This document shows positions 48,620-56,997 of a stretch of 64,000 nt of DNA, piece after piece. Below the pieces are notes generated by a model, which saw only the letters and a program-made list of their open reading frames with translations, had not been told where the DNA came from and did no database searches. The stretch comes from Pedobacter sp. GTDB taxonomy: Bacteria; Bacteroidota; Bacteroidia; Sphingobacteriales; Sphingobacteriaceae. Made by a program: the position numbers and the translations under genes. The stretch is from positions 1 to 64,000 of the forward strand of contig NZ_JAVHXT010000005.1 in the NCBI RefSeq assembly GCF_031119335.1, read 5' to 3'. How positions within the stretch are numbered: the stretch's first letter is position 1; each line of letters begins with the position of its first letter.

Positions 48620-49390
48620 CTATATAATCTTAAACTTATCATCATCTAACTCTACAAAAGCTTGTGTTTTTGATTTAGAATGATAAAAAAGGCACTTCCA
48701 TTTTTCTGCAGCTGCCCTGCGCCCAAATTCGTCCCTTAATTCCATCGCTTTGCGGCCATCGTAATCGTATTTGGCTACAAACTTTCTAATCAGTTCTTCG
48801 GGTTCTGGCAAAACATCGCCGCCAAAAAATACTTTATCTTCTCCATCATCAATTAAAAATACTTGATGATACGGACAATGTGCTCCAGTAAATTCATAGC
48901 TGATTTCGTTGGTTAAAGTGCCGCTATCTTCTATCAAATGAATTTGTGCATTGCGCTGTATAAAATCGAAAATTTCTGTGTGGTAAGATGATGATTTGCT
49001 CGAAAAAGCAGTTTCCCATTCACCACGCTGCATTGCATAAGTAGCATTAGGGAAACTCAGTTCCATTTTGCCATCATGGTGATGCACCATCCCACCCGAG
49101 TGGTCAAAATGAAGATGTGACATCAATACCAATTCTACATCATCAGGTTCGAAACCTGCTTTTTTGATGTTCTCATGCAAGTGCAATTTGCCTTCATCAT
49201 TGCTATATCCTAAACCTGTATCAAACAGTACCAAGCTATTTTCCAATTTTACCAGAAACGGCTGAACGTGAATAAATAACGAAGCGGGTCTATCCTTTGG
49301 ATTGTCTTTGGCAGGGTCGAAAGGAATAAACTTCTTGCTTGCATCTACTGAATACGAACCTTCTGATAAGGTAAAAACTTGTATCGCCAT
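48620..49390 (-). CDS. MBL-fold metallo-hydrolase
   Basis: 256 residues, metallo-beta-lactamase fold. LVLFDTGLGYSNDEG opens the domain; MSHLHFDHSGGMVH gives HxHxDH (residues about 105-110); FTGAHCPYHQVFLIDDGEDK and FGGDVLPEPEE supply the further His and Asp ligands. Substrate unknown; quorum lactonase-like N-acyl-homoserine activity is known for some relatives but is not shown here. A -7 promoter motif is 42 bp upstream of the ATG, in the region shared with recJ. Confidence 0.85.
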   Translation of the reverse strand: MAIQVFTLSEGSYSVDASKKFIPFDPAKDNPKDRPASLFIHVQPFLVKLENSLVLFDTGLGYSNDEGKLHLHENIKKAGFEPDDVELVLMSHLHFDHSGGMVHHHDGKMELSFPNATYAMQRGEWETAFSSKSSSYHTEIFDFIQRNAQIHLIEDSGTLTNEISYEFTGAHCPYHQVFLIDDGEDKVFFGGDVLPEPEELIRKFVAKYDYDGRKAMELRDEFGRRAAAEKWKCLFYHSKSKTQAFVELDDDKFKII

Positions 49391-49431
49391 CTCTTTTTAC
49401 GTAGGAATTTTTATGATATATTTACGGGTTA

Positions 49432-49439
49432 CAAATATA
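49432..49439 (-). promoter_or_regulatory. Bacteroidota -7 promoter element for the MBL gene
   Basis: TATATTTG on the minus strand, 42 bp before the MBL start. It lies 5 bp before the divergent recJ ATG, so the two promoters overlap. Confidence 0.55.
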
Positions 49440-49444
49440 CAACT

Positions 49445-51151
49445 ATGGAGAAAAGATGGGTACATAATCAGAATGCAAATCGTGAAACAATTGCAGAACT
49501 TGCCCATCAGTTAACTATAGACAAAAGTTTAGCTGAAATTTTGGTGCAAAGAGGCATCAATACTTTTGAAGAAGCTAGGCATTTTTTCAGACCTCAAATT
49601 GAGCATCTTCACGACCCTTTTTTAATGAAGGATATGGAGACTGCTATCAACAGGATTGATTTAGCAATTACCAGTGGTCAGAAGATTTTAATTTATGGCG
49701 ATTACGATGTAGATGGTACAACAGCTGTGGCTTTGGCCTATCAGTTCTTTCATCAGTTTACCGAAAATATCGCTTACTACATTCCCGACAGACATAGCGA
49801 AGGTTACGGAATTTCTACACAAGGAATTGATTACGCACACACCAATAGTTTCGACTTAATTATTGCTTTAGACTGCGGCATTCGTTCTAACGATAAAGTT
49901 ACCTATGCCAGTGCTTTAGGTATCGATTTTATTATTTGCGACCACCATTTACCTGGCGTAGAAATCCCAAATGCAGTAGCGGTTTTAGACCCGAAACGTG
50001 ATGATTGCGAATATCCGTTTAAGGAACTATCTGGCTGTGGCATTGGTTTTAAATTGGCGCAGGCTTACTGCATTGCCAAAGATTTACCAGACGAACTTTA
50101 CGAACGATATCTGGATTTGTGCATGGTAAGCATTGCTGCAGATATTGTTCCCGTTGTAGATGAAAATCGGGTAATGGCTTATTATGGTTTGCTGAAACTG
50201 AACGAAAATCCATCTACAGGACTAAAGGCATTGATGCAGATTTCGGGCAAAACCGAAAACTACTCGATTATGGATGTGGTATTCATGTTAGCACCCCGCA
50301 TTAATGCCGCAGGGCGGATGGCCCACGCCAACGAAGCAGTAAAAATGCTTTTGAGCGACGAGGATTTTATTGCCGATGAACAAAGTGCGCTAATTAATTT
50401 GCAAAATACCGAACGTAAAAGCTTCGATAAAGATATTACCTTAGAAGCATTGGCTATTATTGAGCAAGATGAAGTTTTAATTAACCGCAAAACTACCGTG
50501 GTGTTTCAAGAAAGCTGGAATAAAGGTGTAATTGGTATCGTTGCTTCTCGATTAACGGAAAAATATTATCGCCCAACTATTGTTTTAACTCACTCTAACG
50601 GAAATTACACTGGCTCGGCACGCTCTGTGGCAGGCTACGATTTGTACGAAGCTTTAGTTGAATGCAGTGATTTGCTCATCCAATTTGGTGGGCATAAGTT
50701 TGCTGCAGGATTAACCATTGCTCCAGAAAATTTGCAAATATTTGCAGATAAATTTGAACAAGTTGTATCAGGAAACATTGACCCAGCGTTATTAATCCCA
50801 GAAATTAATATAGACGCCAACATAGATTTTGTGCAAATAGATGGAAAGTTTTTTAGGGTATTATCGCAAATGGCACCTTTTGGCCCACAAAACATGGCAC
50901 CTATATTTTGCACTAAAAATGTAAGCCTTGCTGGTACTGCACAAATTGTAGGTACAAATCATCTAAAAATAAATGTAAAACAACAAAATTCGACTATTTT
51001 TGAAGCTATAGGTTTCAACCTTGGCGAATTTGAAAAATTGTTAAAACCAAACCAGCTTTTTTCTATTTGTTATACGATAGAAGAAAACAACTGGAAAGAC
51101 AAAAAGCGTCTACAACTTAATATAAAAGGAATAAAATTGTTGGAAGGTTAG
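49445..51151 (+). CDS. recJ: Single-stranded-DNA-specific exonuclease RecJ
   Basis: 568 residues from ATG 49445 (MEKRWVHNQNANRETIAEL); an in-frame ATG at 49379 would run into the MBL gene's start. Core DHH motifs: LIYGDYDVDGTTAVALAYQF (DYDVDG), ALDCGIRSNDKV, CDHHLPGVEIPNAVAVLDPK (DHH) and CGIGFKLAQAY; the DHHA1 domain has GGHKFAAGLTIAPENL. It degrades single-stranded DNA 5'-3' in recombination and mismatch repair. Length is normal for the phylum. Followed by lptB after 85 bp. Confidence 0.94.
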   Translation: MEKRWVHNQNANRETIAELAHQLTIDKSLAEILVQRGINTFEEARHFFRPQIEHLHDPFLMKDMETAINRIDLAITSGQKILIYGDYDVDGTTAVALAYQFFHQFTENIAYYIPDRHSEGYGISTQGIDYAHTNSFDLIIALDCGIRSNDKVTYASALGIDFIICDHHLPGVEIPNAVAVLDPKRDDCEYPFKELSGCGIGFKLAQAYCIAKDLPDELYERYLDLCMVSIAADIVPVVDENRVMAYYGLLKLNENPSTGLKALMQISGKTENYSIMDVVFMLAPRINAAGRMAHANEAVKMLLSDEDFIADEQSALINLQNTERKSFDKDITLEALAIIEQDEVLINRKTTVVFQESWNKGVIGIVASRLTEKYYRPTIVLTHSNGNYTGSARSVAGYDLYEALVECSDLLIQFGGHKFAAGLTIAPENLQIFADKFEQVVSGNIDPALLIPEINIDANIDFVQIDGKFFRVLSQMAPFGPQNMAPIFCTKNVSLAGTAQIVGTNHLKINVKQQNSTIFEAIGFNLGEFEKLLKPNQLFSICYTIEENNWKDKKRLQLNIKGIKLLEG

Positions 51152-51236
51152 AAATTGAAATGTTGAAATGTTACTATACATTGTGCTAAATATTTACTCA
51201 TTCAAAATTCAATCATTCAATCATTAATTAGAAATA

Positions 51237-51971
51237 ATGATTTTAAAAGCAGAGCATCTCATTAAAAAATACAAGCAGCGTACCGTTGTTAACGATGTTT
51301 CGTTTGAAGTTAGTCAGGGAGAGATTGTGGGTTTATTGGGGCCAAATGGTGCTGGTAAAACTACATCGTTCTACATGATTGTGGGACTGATTAAACCAAA
51401 CGAAGGCAATATTTTTTTAGATGGCGAAGACATTACCAAAGACCCAATGTATCGTCGTGCTCAAAAAGGCATTGGTTATTTGGCGCAAGAAGCTAGCGTT
51501 TTCCGTAAGCTAACGGTAGAAGATAACATTATGGCCATTCTGGAAATGACCAAACTTAACAAAGAAGAACGCAAAGAGAAGCTAGAAGAACTAATTAACG
51601 AATTTAGCTTGCATAAGGTTCGTAAAAATCGTGGCGATTTACTTTCTGGTGGCGAACGTAGGCGTACCGAAATTGCAAGGGCGTTGGCTGCCAATCCGAA
51701 TTTTATTTTGTTAGATGAACCTTTTGCCGGAGTTGACCCTATTGCAGTAGAAGAAATTCAAAGCATCGTGGCTAAGCTTAAAAAGAAAAATATTGGCATC
51801 TTAATTACCGACCACAACGTACAAGAAACGCTATCTATTACCGATAGGGCATATTTACTTTTTGAAGGAAAAATTCTAGAGTCTGGTACACCAGAAGTTT
51901 TAGCAGCCAACGAAATGGTGAGAAAAGTATATCTGGGAGCCAACTTCGTTCTACGTAAGAAAAACCTATAA
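51237..51971 (+). CDS. lptB: LPS export ABC transporter ATP-binding protein
   Basis: 244 residues. Walker [20 protein letters not shown], signature [16 protein letters not shown], Walker [17 protein letters not shown] and the switch His in [13 protein letters not shown] match LptB closely. It powers lipopolysaccharide transport with LptF/LptG, which are not in the window. The gene is followed 9 bp later by a GH3-family gene, an arrangement often seen in Bacteroidota. Start ATG at 51237. Confidence 0.94.
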   Translation: MILKAEHLIKKYKQRTVVNDVSFEVSQGEIVGLLGPNGAGKTTSFYMIVGLIKPNEGNIFLDGEDITKDPMYRRAQKGIGYLAQEASVFRKLTVEDNIMAILEMTKLNKEERKEKLEELINEFSLHKVRKNRGDLLSGGERRRTEIARALAANPNFILLDEPFAGVDPIAVEEIQSIVAKLKKKNIGILITDHNVQETLSITDRAYLLFEGKILESGTPEVLAANEMVRKVYLGANFVLRKKNL

Positions 51972-51980
51972 AAACAATCG

Positions 51981-53489
51981 ATGGCGATAGTAAATTCAAT
52001 TTTTACATGGTATATGAAAAAGCGCATTCATCAGATTGAGCTTTTCATGAAATACCCACTAGATGTTCAGGACGAGTGGCTACACACCCTTATTTCTAGT
52101 GCCGAAAATACCGAATGGGGGAAATTATACGACTATAAATCGATTTTAACTGTCCAGCAATTTAAAGAGCGGGTACCTATACAAAATTACGATACGCTAA
52201 AGCCTTACATCGAGCGGATGTTGCAGGGCGAACAAAATATCTTGTGGCCCTCAGAAATTAAGTGGTTTGCAAAATCATCGGGTACTACGAGCGATAGAAG
52301 CAAGTTTATCCCAGTTTCTGAAGAAGCTCTGGAAGAATGCCACTTTAAAGGCGGCAAAGACATGCTTTCTATCTACTGTAACAATAGGCCAGATGCGCAA
52401 ATGTTTACCGGCAAAGGCTTGGTTTTGGGGGGGAGCCATCAAATCAATCAGCTTTGCGAAGACATCCACTACGGAGATTTATCAGCCGTGCTAATCAAAA
52501 ACCTACCCGTTTGGGCAGAATACTACCGAACGCCAGATATGTCTATTGCTCTAATGGATAATTACGAGGAGAAGATAGACCGCATGGCGGAGGCTACCAT
52601 CAAGGAGAATGTGACCAACATCTCGGGTGTGCCTACTTGGACCATCGTTCTAGCAAAAAAAGTAATGGAAATTACTGGCACCAAAAATCTGTTAGAAGTT
52701 TGGCCAAACCTCGAAGCTTATTTCCACGGTGCGGTTAATTTTACACCTTACCGCCAGCAATTTAAGGAGCTTATACCGTCTGAAGACATGTACTACTTGG
52801 AGACTTATAATGCTTCGGAAGGTTTTTTTGGTATCCAAGATCAATCCTACTCAGACGAATTATTGTTGATGTTGGATTACGGCATTTACTATGAATTTTT
52901 ACCACTAGAGCATATCGACGATGAAAATCCGAAAACACTATCGCTAGATCAGGTAGAACTGAATAAGAACTACGCTATTATCATCAGCACCAACGGCGGT
53001 TTATGGCGTTACATGATTGGAGATACCGTTCATTTTACTTCTCTATCTCCTTTTAGGGTAAAAATTACCGGAAGAACCAAACACTTTATCAATGCTTTTG
53101 GTGAGGAAGTGATTATAGACAACGCAGAAAACGCTTTAACAAAAGCTTGCGCACTTACCAACGCAAAAATTAAGGATTACACCGCCTGCCCTATTTACTT
53201 TAGTGGTGAAGAGGCTGGTGGTCACGAGTGGATTATTGAGTTTGAGCAACAGCCTACTGACTTTGAAAAATTCATTGATGTAATGGATGATACTTTACGC
53301 GAAGTAAATTCTGATTACGATGCCAAGCGTTTTAAAGACATAGCTTTGCGTAGGCCGAAAGTTCATAATGCACCAAAAGATACTTTCTACAAATGGTTAA
53401 AGGAAAAAGGCAAATTGGGTGGGCAGCATAAAGTACCTCGTTTAGCTAATAACCGAGAGTATGTGGATGATATTTTGAAGTTGCTTTAG
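51981..53489 (+). CDS. GH3-family acyl-adenylate-forming protein
   Basis: 502 residues. FAKSSGTTSDRSKFIPVSEE near residue 95 is the P-loop-like ATP motif of GH3 enzymes; YNASEGFFGIQDQSYSDELL and LWRYMIGDTVHFTSLSPFRV follow as adenylate-binding and hinge motifs; KITGRTKHFINAFGEEVIID is typical. GH3 proteins were found in plants as auxin-amide synthetases, but bacterial members are of unknown role and belong to the acyl-activating superfamily, which joins acyl groups to amines or thiols. Stands just after lptB and before YkvA in the same direction. Confidence 0.9.
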   Translation: MAIVNSIFTWYMKKRIHQIELFMKYPLDVQDEWLHTLISSAENTEWGKLYDYKSILTVQQFKERVPIQNYDTLKPYIERMLQGEQNILWPSEIKWFAKSSGTTSDRSKFIPVSEEALEECHFKGGKDMLSIYCNNRPDAQMFTGKGLVLGGSHQINQLCEDIHYGDLSAVLIKNLPVWAEYYRTPDMSIALMDNYEEKIDRMAEATIKENVTNISGVPTWTIVLAKKVMEITGTKNLLEVWPNLEAYFHGAVNFTPYRQQFKELIPSEDMYYLETYNASEGFFGIQDQSYSDELLLMLDYGIYYEFLPLEHIDDENPKTLSLDQVELNKNYAIIISTNGGLWRYMIGDTVHFTSLSPFRVKITGRTKHFINAFGEEVIIDNAENALTKACALTNAKIKDYTACPIYFSGEEAGGHEWIIEFEQQPTDFEKFIDVMDDTLREVNSDYDAKRFKDIALRRPKVHNAPKDTFYKWLKEKGKLGGQHKVPRLANNREYVDDILKLL

Positions 53490-53531
53490 TTTAGGTATAC
53501 TTATTGATAGCCATTGTGATAAACATCGCAG

Positions 53532-53957
53532 ATGAACATCAAAAAACTAATGTTTAGCTATTTTGCTTTTAGTAAAATTGCAGGAACTTTAATCAAAGAT
53601 AAAGGCAAAACCTTAAGTAAAATTCAAGAAGGCTTTGCTAAAGCAAACGAAAACAAGGACGCTCTGGCTAATGTATGGGAACAATTACAACTGCTTTTTT
53701 CGCTAGCCAAAGACTACGCCAGTGGAGCTTACACAGCCATTCCCAAAACTACAATGATATCTGTTTTGGCGGCACTTCTTTATTTTATTTCTCCTTTAGA
53801 TTTAGTCCCCGATTTTTTAGTTGGCCTAGGATTTTTAGACGATGCCTTCATTTTAGGTTTTGTTTTTAAAAAGGTAACCACCGAATTAGAAAAGTATCAA
53901 GCTTGGAAAGCGTTGAGCACTTCGAAAGACGACCCAAATAAAATCATACATATCTAG
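53532..53957 (+). CDS. YkvA/DUF1232 membrane protein
   Basis: 141 residues. An N-terminal soluble helical region (about 1-65) precedes TKTTMISVLAALLYFISPLD, and LVPDFLVGLGFLDDAFILGF, the DUF1232 signature with one or two membrane segments. Role unknown. It sits 42 bp after the GH3 gene and is probably part of the same transcript. Confidence 0.85.
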   Translation: MNIKKLMFSYFAFSKIAGTLIKDKGKTLSKIQEGFAKANENKDALANVWEQLQLLFSLAKDYASGAYTAIPKTTMISVLAALLYFISPLDLVPDFLVGLGFLDDAFILGFVFKKVTTELEKYQAWKALSTSKDDPNKIIHI

Positions 53958-53987
53958 AAATCGCAAGAAAGCTGCTTTTAAAATTTC

Positions 53988-54033
53988 AAAGCCCGAAGGG
54001 CTGATATGATTTTAGCTAGCATCCCTTCGGGAT
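53988..54033. repeat. Palindromic element family E, copy 2, double hairpin
   Basis: AAAGCCCGAAGGGCTGATAT at 53988-54007 is the exact complement of 26817-26836, and ATCCC-TTC-GGGAT at 54021-54033 adds a second hairpin. Other order of hairpins than at 26771-26836, in inverted orientation. Confidence 0.8.
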
Positions 54034-54133
54034 TTCCACTTTTCCTTTAAATGCGATTTCTCTTGTAAGTTGGCGTAATAGTTTGGATGTGGATTTATTT
54101 TATTAAATTTAAGTAACTAAACAACAGAAGACT

Positions 54134-54562
54134 ATGAAAACAGTTCAACAAATCTTCAACACCAAACCTTTAGAGATTTTTAGTGTAACCTCAAATACTT
54201 CAGTTTTGGATGCGCTAAAGCTAATGACAGAAAAAAACATTAGTGCATTGCTAATCATAGAAAATGAGCAATTACTTGGCATTTTTACGGAGCGTGATTA
54301 TGCCCGTAAGATTGTTTTACAAGGTAAAGCTTCCAAAGATACGCCAATTAGCGAAGCAATGACAGCTAATCCAATTACAGTAACTACTTCTGACAGTATT
54401 GATTTGTGTATGCAAATTATGACCGACAAACACATCAGACATTTACCGGTTGTAGCAGAGAACAAAGCCATTGGTATGGTTTCTATCGGCGATGTGGTAA
54501 AATTCATCATCGCCGATCAAAAGCAAACCATCTCACAGTTAGAAAGTTATATTAATAGTTAA
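54134..54562 (+). CDS. CBS-domain pair protein
   Basis: 142 residues made of two CBS units: KPLEIFSVTSNTSVLDALKL ... ISALLIIENEQLLGIFTERD, and AMTANPITVTTSDSIDLCMQ ... IRHLPVVAENKAIGMVSIGD. Such stand-alone pairs bind adenosine nucleotides and act as energy sensors for a partner that is not identified here. Single gene, with a palindrome downstream. Confidence 0.9.
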   Translation: MKTVQQIFNTKPLEIFSVTSNTSVLDALKLMTEKNISALLIIENEQLLGIFTERDYARKIVLQGKASKDTPISEAMTANPITVTTSDSIDLCMQIMTDKHIRHLPVVAENKAIGMVSIGDVVKFIIADQKQTISQLESYINS

Positions 54563-54634
54563 TCGCCTTAAAGCTTATATATCTTTTTAGCCTCCGAATT
54601 CTTTTAGACTTATTTTTAGTGACTTTTACAACTG

Positions 54635-54655
54635 ATGCTGAAATAAATTCAGCAT
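54635..54655. repeat. Short inverted repeat ATGCTGAA/TTCAGCAT, family D
   Basis: 8-bp stem with a 5-nt loop between convergent genes. It looks like part of a longer dispersed element whose outer arms are missing. No T-run. Confidence 0.5.
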
Positions 54656-54700
54656 GACGATGCATAAACGGATCCTCGCTCAAGTGACATGCTGCGAGAT

Positions 54701-55603
54701 TTAACGTATGGCTTCCAACAGCTTAAGATAGCACTCTTTATAATCTTTCAATGTTGGCGCCTTACTTTCGTACATAAAAGGCCCTTTATATTTTACTTTG
54801 TCTAGGGCTTTCATAATTGCTTTCCAATCATTATCGCCTTTGGCATCGCAAGGGAAAAAGTGCTTTTCGGCTTTGCCATCACCATCTGCTACGTGGATAG
54901 TTTTTAACCGTTTGCCCATTGCCAACACCAATTTCTCTGGAGCAACAATATGGTTCAAATCAATTGCTGAATAAACGTCTTTTGGTAAGCGATTGAAAAT
55001 CTCCACAGTTTCCTCTACAGTGCGCATTAAAGGTCGCTCACGTTTCCCATCTGCCATTACCAATTCAAAACCGGTCATGTTCTCAATTACCATGGTAGCA
55101 CCCATTTTTTTAACAGAACGATTAAGTGCCACTGCCGATTTCAGCAACTGCTTTGTACGTAACTCACGCTCATTCAATCCTAAAAAATAACTGGGATGAA
55201 ACAAGATAATTTTTGGCGAAATCAGTTCGCAAAAACGCAGTACCTTTTGATGCAATGCAATCACTGCTAAACGCTTATCTTCATCAGCAAGTGAAAGATC
55301 TATGTCTTTACTAAAAGGCATGTGCACCGACCAAATTTCTACGCCAGCTTCCAAAGCTGCTTTGTTTGCTGCTCTGCATGCCGTTTCAATTTCCTTATCA
55401 GATTTTAAAAAAGTAAGTTTCTCTTTATCCACAAATTGGCTTAAAGAAACCTCAATACAATCTATCCCCGCAGCTTTGGCTTCTTTCATACGTACTGAAG
55501 TAACATTGGTAATAGCTACCGAATAGCCTACTTTTAAAACATCAGATGCATTAGCAACGCTTAGCGTGATAGCGAATAATAGAATCAATAAATAAGTTTT
55601 CAT
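54701..55603 (-). CDS. Exported sugar-phosphate isomerase/epimerase (AP_endonuc_2 TIM barrel)
   Basis: 300 residues with a signal peptide (MKTYLLILLFAITLSVANAS). The xylose-isomerase-like TIM barrel follows: IDCIEVSLSQFVDKEKLTFL, VEIWSVHMPFSKDIDLSLAD, KIILFHPSYFLGLNERELRT and ATMVIENMTGFELVMADGKR, with metal ligands at the E/D/H positions, and ending YKGPFMYESKAPTLKDYKEC. Exported members are linked to glycan utilisation loci. The ATG overlaps the stop of the oxidoreductase gene by 4 bp, so coupled expression is certain to the extent sequence can show. Substrate unknown. Confidence 0.85.
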   Translation of the reverse strand: MKTYLLILLFAITLSVANASDVLKVGYSVAITNVTSVRMKEAKAAGIDCIEVSLSQFVDKEKLTFLKSDKEIETACRAANKAALEAGVEIWSVHMPFSKDIDLSLADEDKRLAVIALHQKVLRFCELISPKIILFHPSYFLGLNERELRTKQLLKSAVALNRSVKKMGATMVIENMTGFELVMADGKRERPLMRTVEETVEIFNRLPKDVYSAIDLNHIVAPEKLVLAMGKRLKTIHVADGDGKAEKHFFPCDAKGDNDWKAIMKALDKVKYKGPFMYESKAPTLKDYKECYLKLLEAIR

Positions 55604-56997
55604 ATCTTAATTTTTTCAAGCTTTTTGGTCTTTCTACTTTTCTCTGCCATAAATCCCATGATATGGCTTTCTATAGAATCATCTATGGTAGAAGTAAGCA
55701 TTTTTGGGTCCTGATGCGCCACCGCTTGTACAAAATCTTTTACCAAAAGCCAATCGCCACCACCGTGACCAGAGTTTTTATAGCCTTCTACATCTTCTGC
55801 CTGTGGTTTAAACTTCGTCTGTTTACCTGTTTTAAAATCAGTTACTACCAATTCTTCCATATCGCCAACCATATCGCCCATGGCGCCAAAAACACGGGTA
55901 CGGCGACCATGATAAGCAGTAAAAGCTTCCATCGAAAAACTTGCCGTAACTGCATCTTCAAACTGGATATTTGCGATGTAGTGGTCTGGCTGGTCGTTAT
56001 CCATTCGGTACACACAACGCCCATAATCAGATGTTTTTAGCTTTTCTAGAATGTATTTTTGTTTTTCACTTTTCTCCGTTAACTCATTTGGCACATCTAG
56101 TACGCTTATCCTTCCCATCTTATCATGATACTGCCTAATTGCTGAGTATGGGCATTCACGTTCTACCTTACAACCATCAGTACATCTATTTGTACTACCT
56201 GCGGGAGCATTTTCCGCTTTGAACCATGTTAAACCGCCCATGGCCACAATCTCTTTACTTGGCTTGTCTATCACCCATTTAATAATATCTAAATCGTGAC
56301 AAGATTTTGCCAGAAGTATTGGTGTAGTTTTCTTGGAATTATGCCAATTACCACGTACGTAAGAATGCGCCATATGGGTGTGCTCAATAGGCTCTAAATG
56401 TTGCACGCTCATTATCCTACCAACTGCGCCTTTCGCAAGCAGCTCTTTCATTTTCACGAAATACGGAGCATAACGCAATACGTGACAAACCGCTACGATA
56501 CGACCTTGTTTCTTTGCCAAAGCCAAAATATCTCTGCATTCCTTTTCAGTCGGCGCAATTGGTTTTTCTAAAAGGATGTCGTAGCCCATTTCCAACGCTT
56601 TCATACATGGATAGTAGTGCATATCGTCTGGTGTAGAAATGATGATAGCATCCGCAAACTTTGGACGCTTAAAAACATCCTCCCAAGTATTGAAACGATT
56701 ATCTTGGGAAATGTTATGAGTTTTTGTGTACTTATCGTTCCTAAAAGTGTTAGGTTCTGCAACACCAACAATTTTTAGGTCGCTTGGAAATTTCACAGCA
56801 TAATTGCTATACACAGTGCCTCGGTTTCCTGCGCCAAGCGTAATTGCAGTTACCGTTTTTTTTAATGGCTGATGTCTTGGATTTGCAGGCAATTTGTACA
56901 AAAACGTATCATCTGCAATTTTACCCAAGGTTTCGGTACTGATGATAGCACCTCCCAAACTGAGCGTTAAGGTTTTGATCAAATTTCTACGGTTCAT
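55600..56997 (-). CDS. Exported Gfo/Idh/MocA-family oxidoreductase
   Basis: 465 residues. MNRRNLIKTLTLSLGGAIIS resembles a Tat signal (RRxLIK). The dinucleotide motif ITLGAGNRGTVYSNYA (GxGxxG), LLEKPIAPTEKECRDI (EKP) and LAKSCHDLDIIKW (catalytic Asp/His area) are diagnostic. An insert with CTDGCKVERECPYSA has three closely spaced cysteines and may bind a metal. Relatives include periplasmic enzymes that oxidise sugars at C3 or have glycosidase (GH109) activity. Its frame overlaps the GH89 gene by 11 bp and the TIM-barrel gene by 4 bp. Confidence 0.85.
   Translation of the reverse strand: MNRRNLIKTLTLSLGGAIISTETLGKIADDTFLYKLPANPRHQPLKKTVTAITLGAGNRGTVYSNYAVKFPSDLKIVGVAEPNTFRNDKYTKTHNISQDNRFNTWEDVFKRPKFADAIIISTPDDMHYYPCMKALEMGYDILLEKPIAPTEKECRDILALAKKQGRIVAVCHVLRYAPYFVKMKELLAKGAVGRIMSVQHLEPIEHTHMAHSYVRGNWHNSKKTTPILLAKSCHDLDIIKWVIDKPSKEIVAMGGLTWFKAENAPAGSTNRCTDGCKVERECPYSAIRQYHDKMGRISVLDVPNELTEKSEKQKYILEKLKTSDYGRCVYRMDNDQPDHYIANIQFEDAVTASFSMEAFTAYHGRRTRVFGAMGDMVGDMEELVVTDFKTGKQTKFKPQAEDVEGYKNSGHGGGDWLLVKDFVQAVAHQDPKMLTSTIDDSIESHIMGFMAEKSRKTKKLEKIKI

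Noticed and set aside
48620..49390. MBL protein as a quorum-quenching lactonase
   Set aside because: The HxHxDH motif alone does not separate lactonases from other MBL hydrolases.
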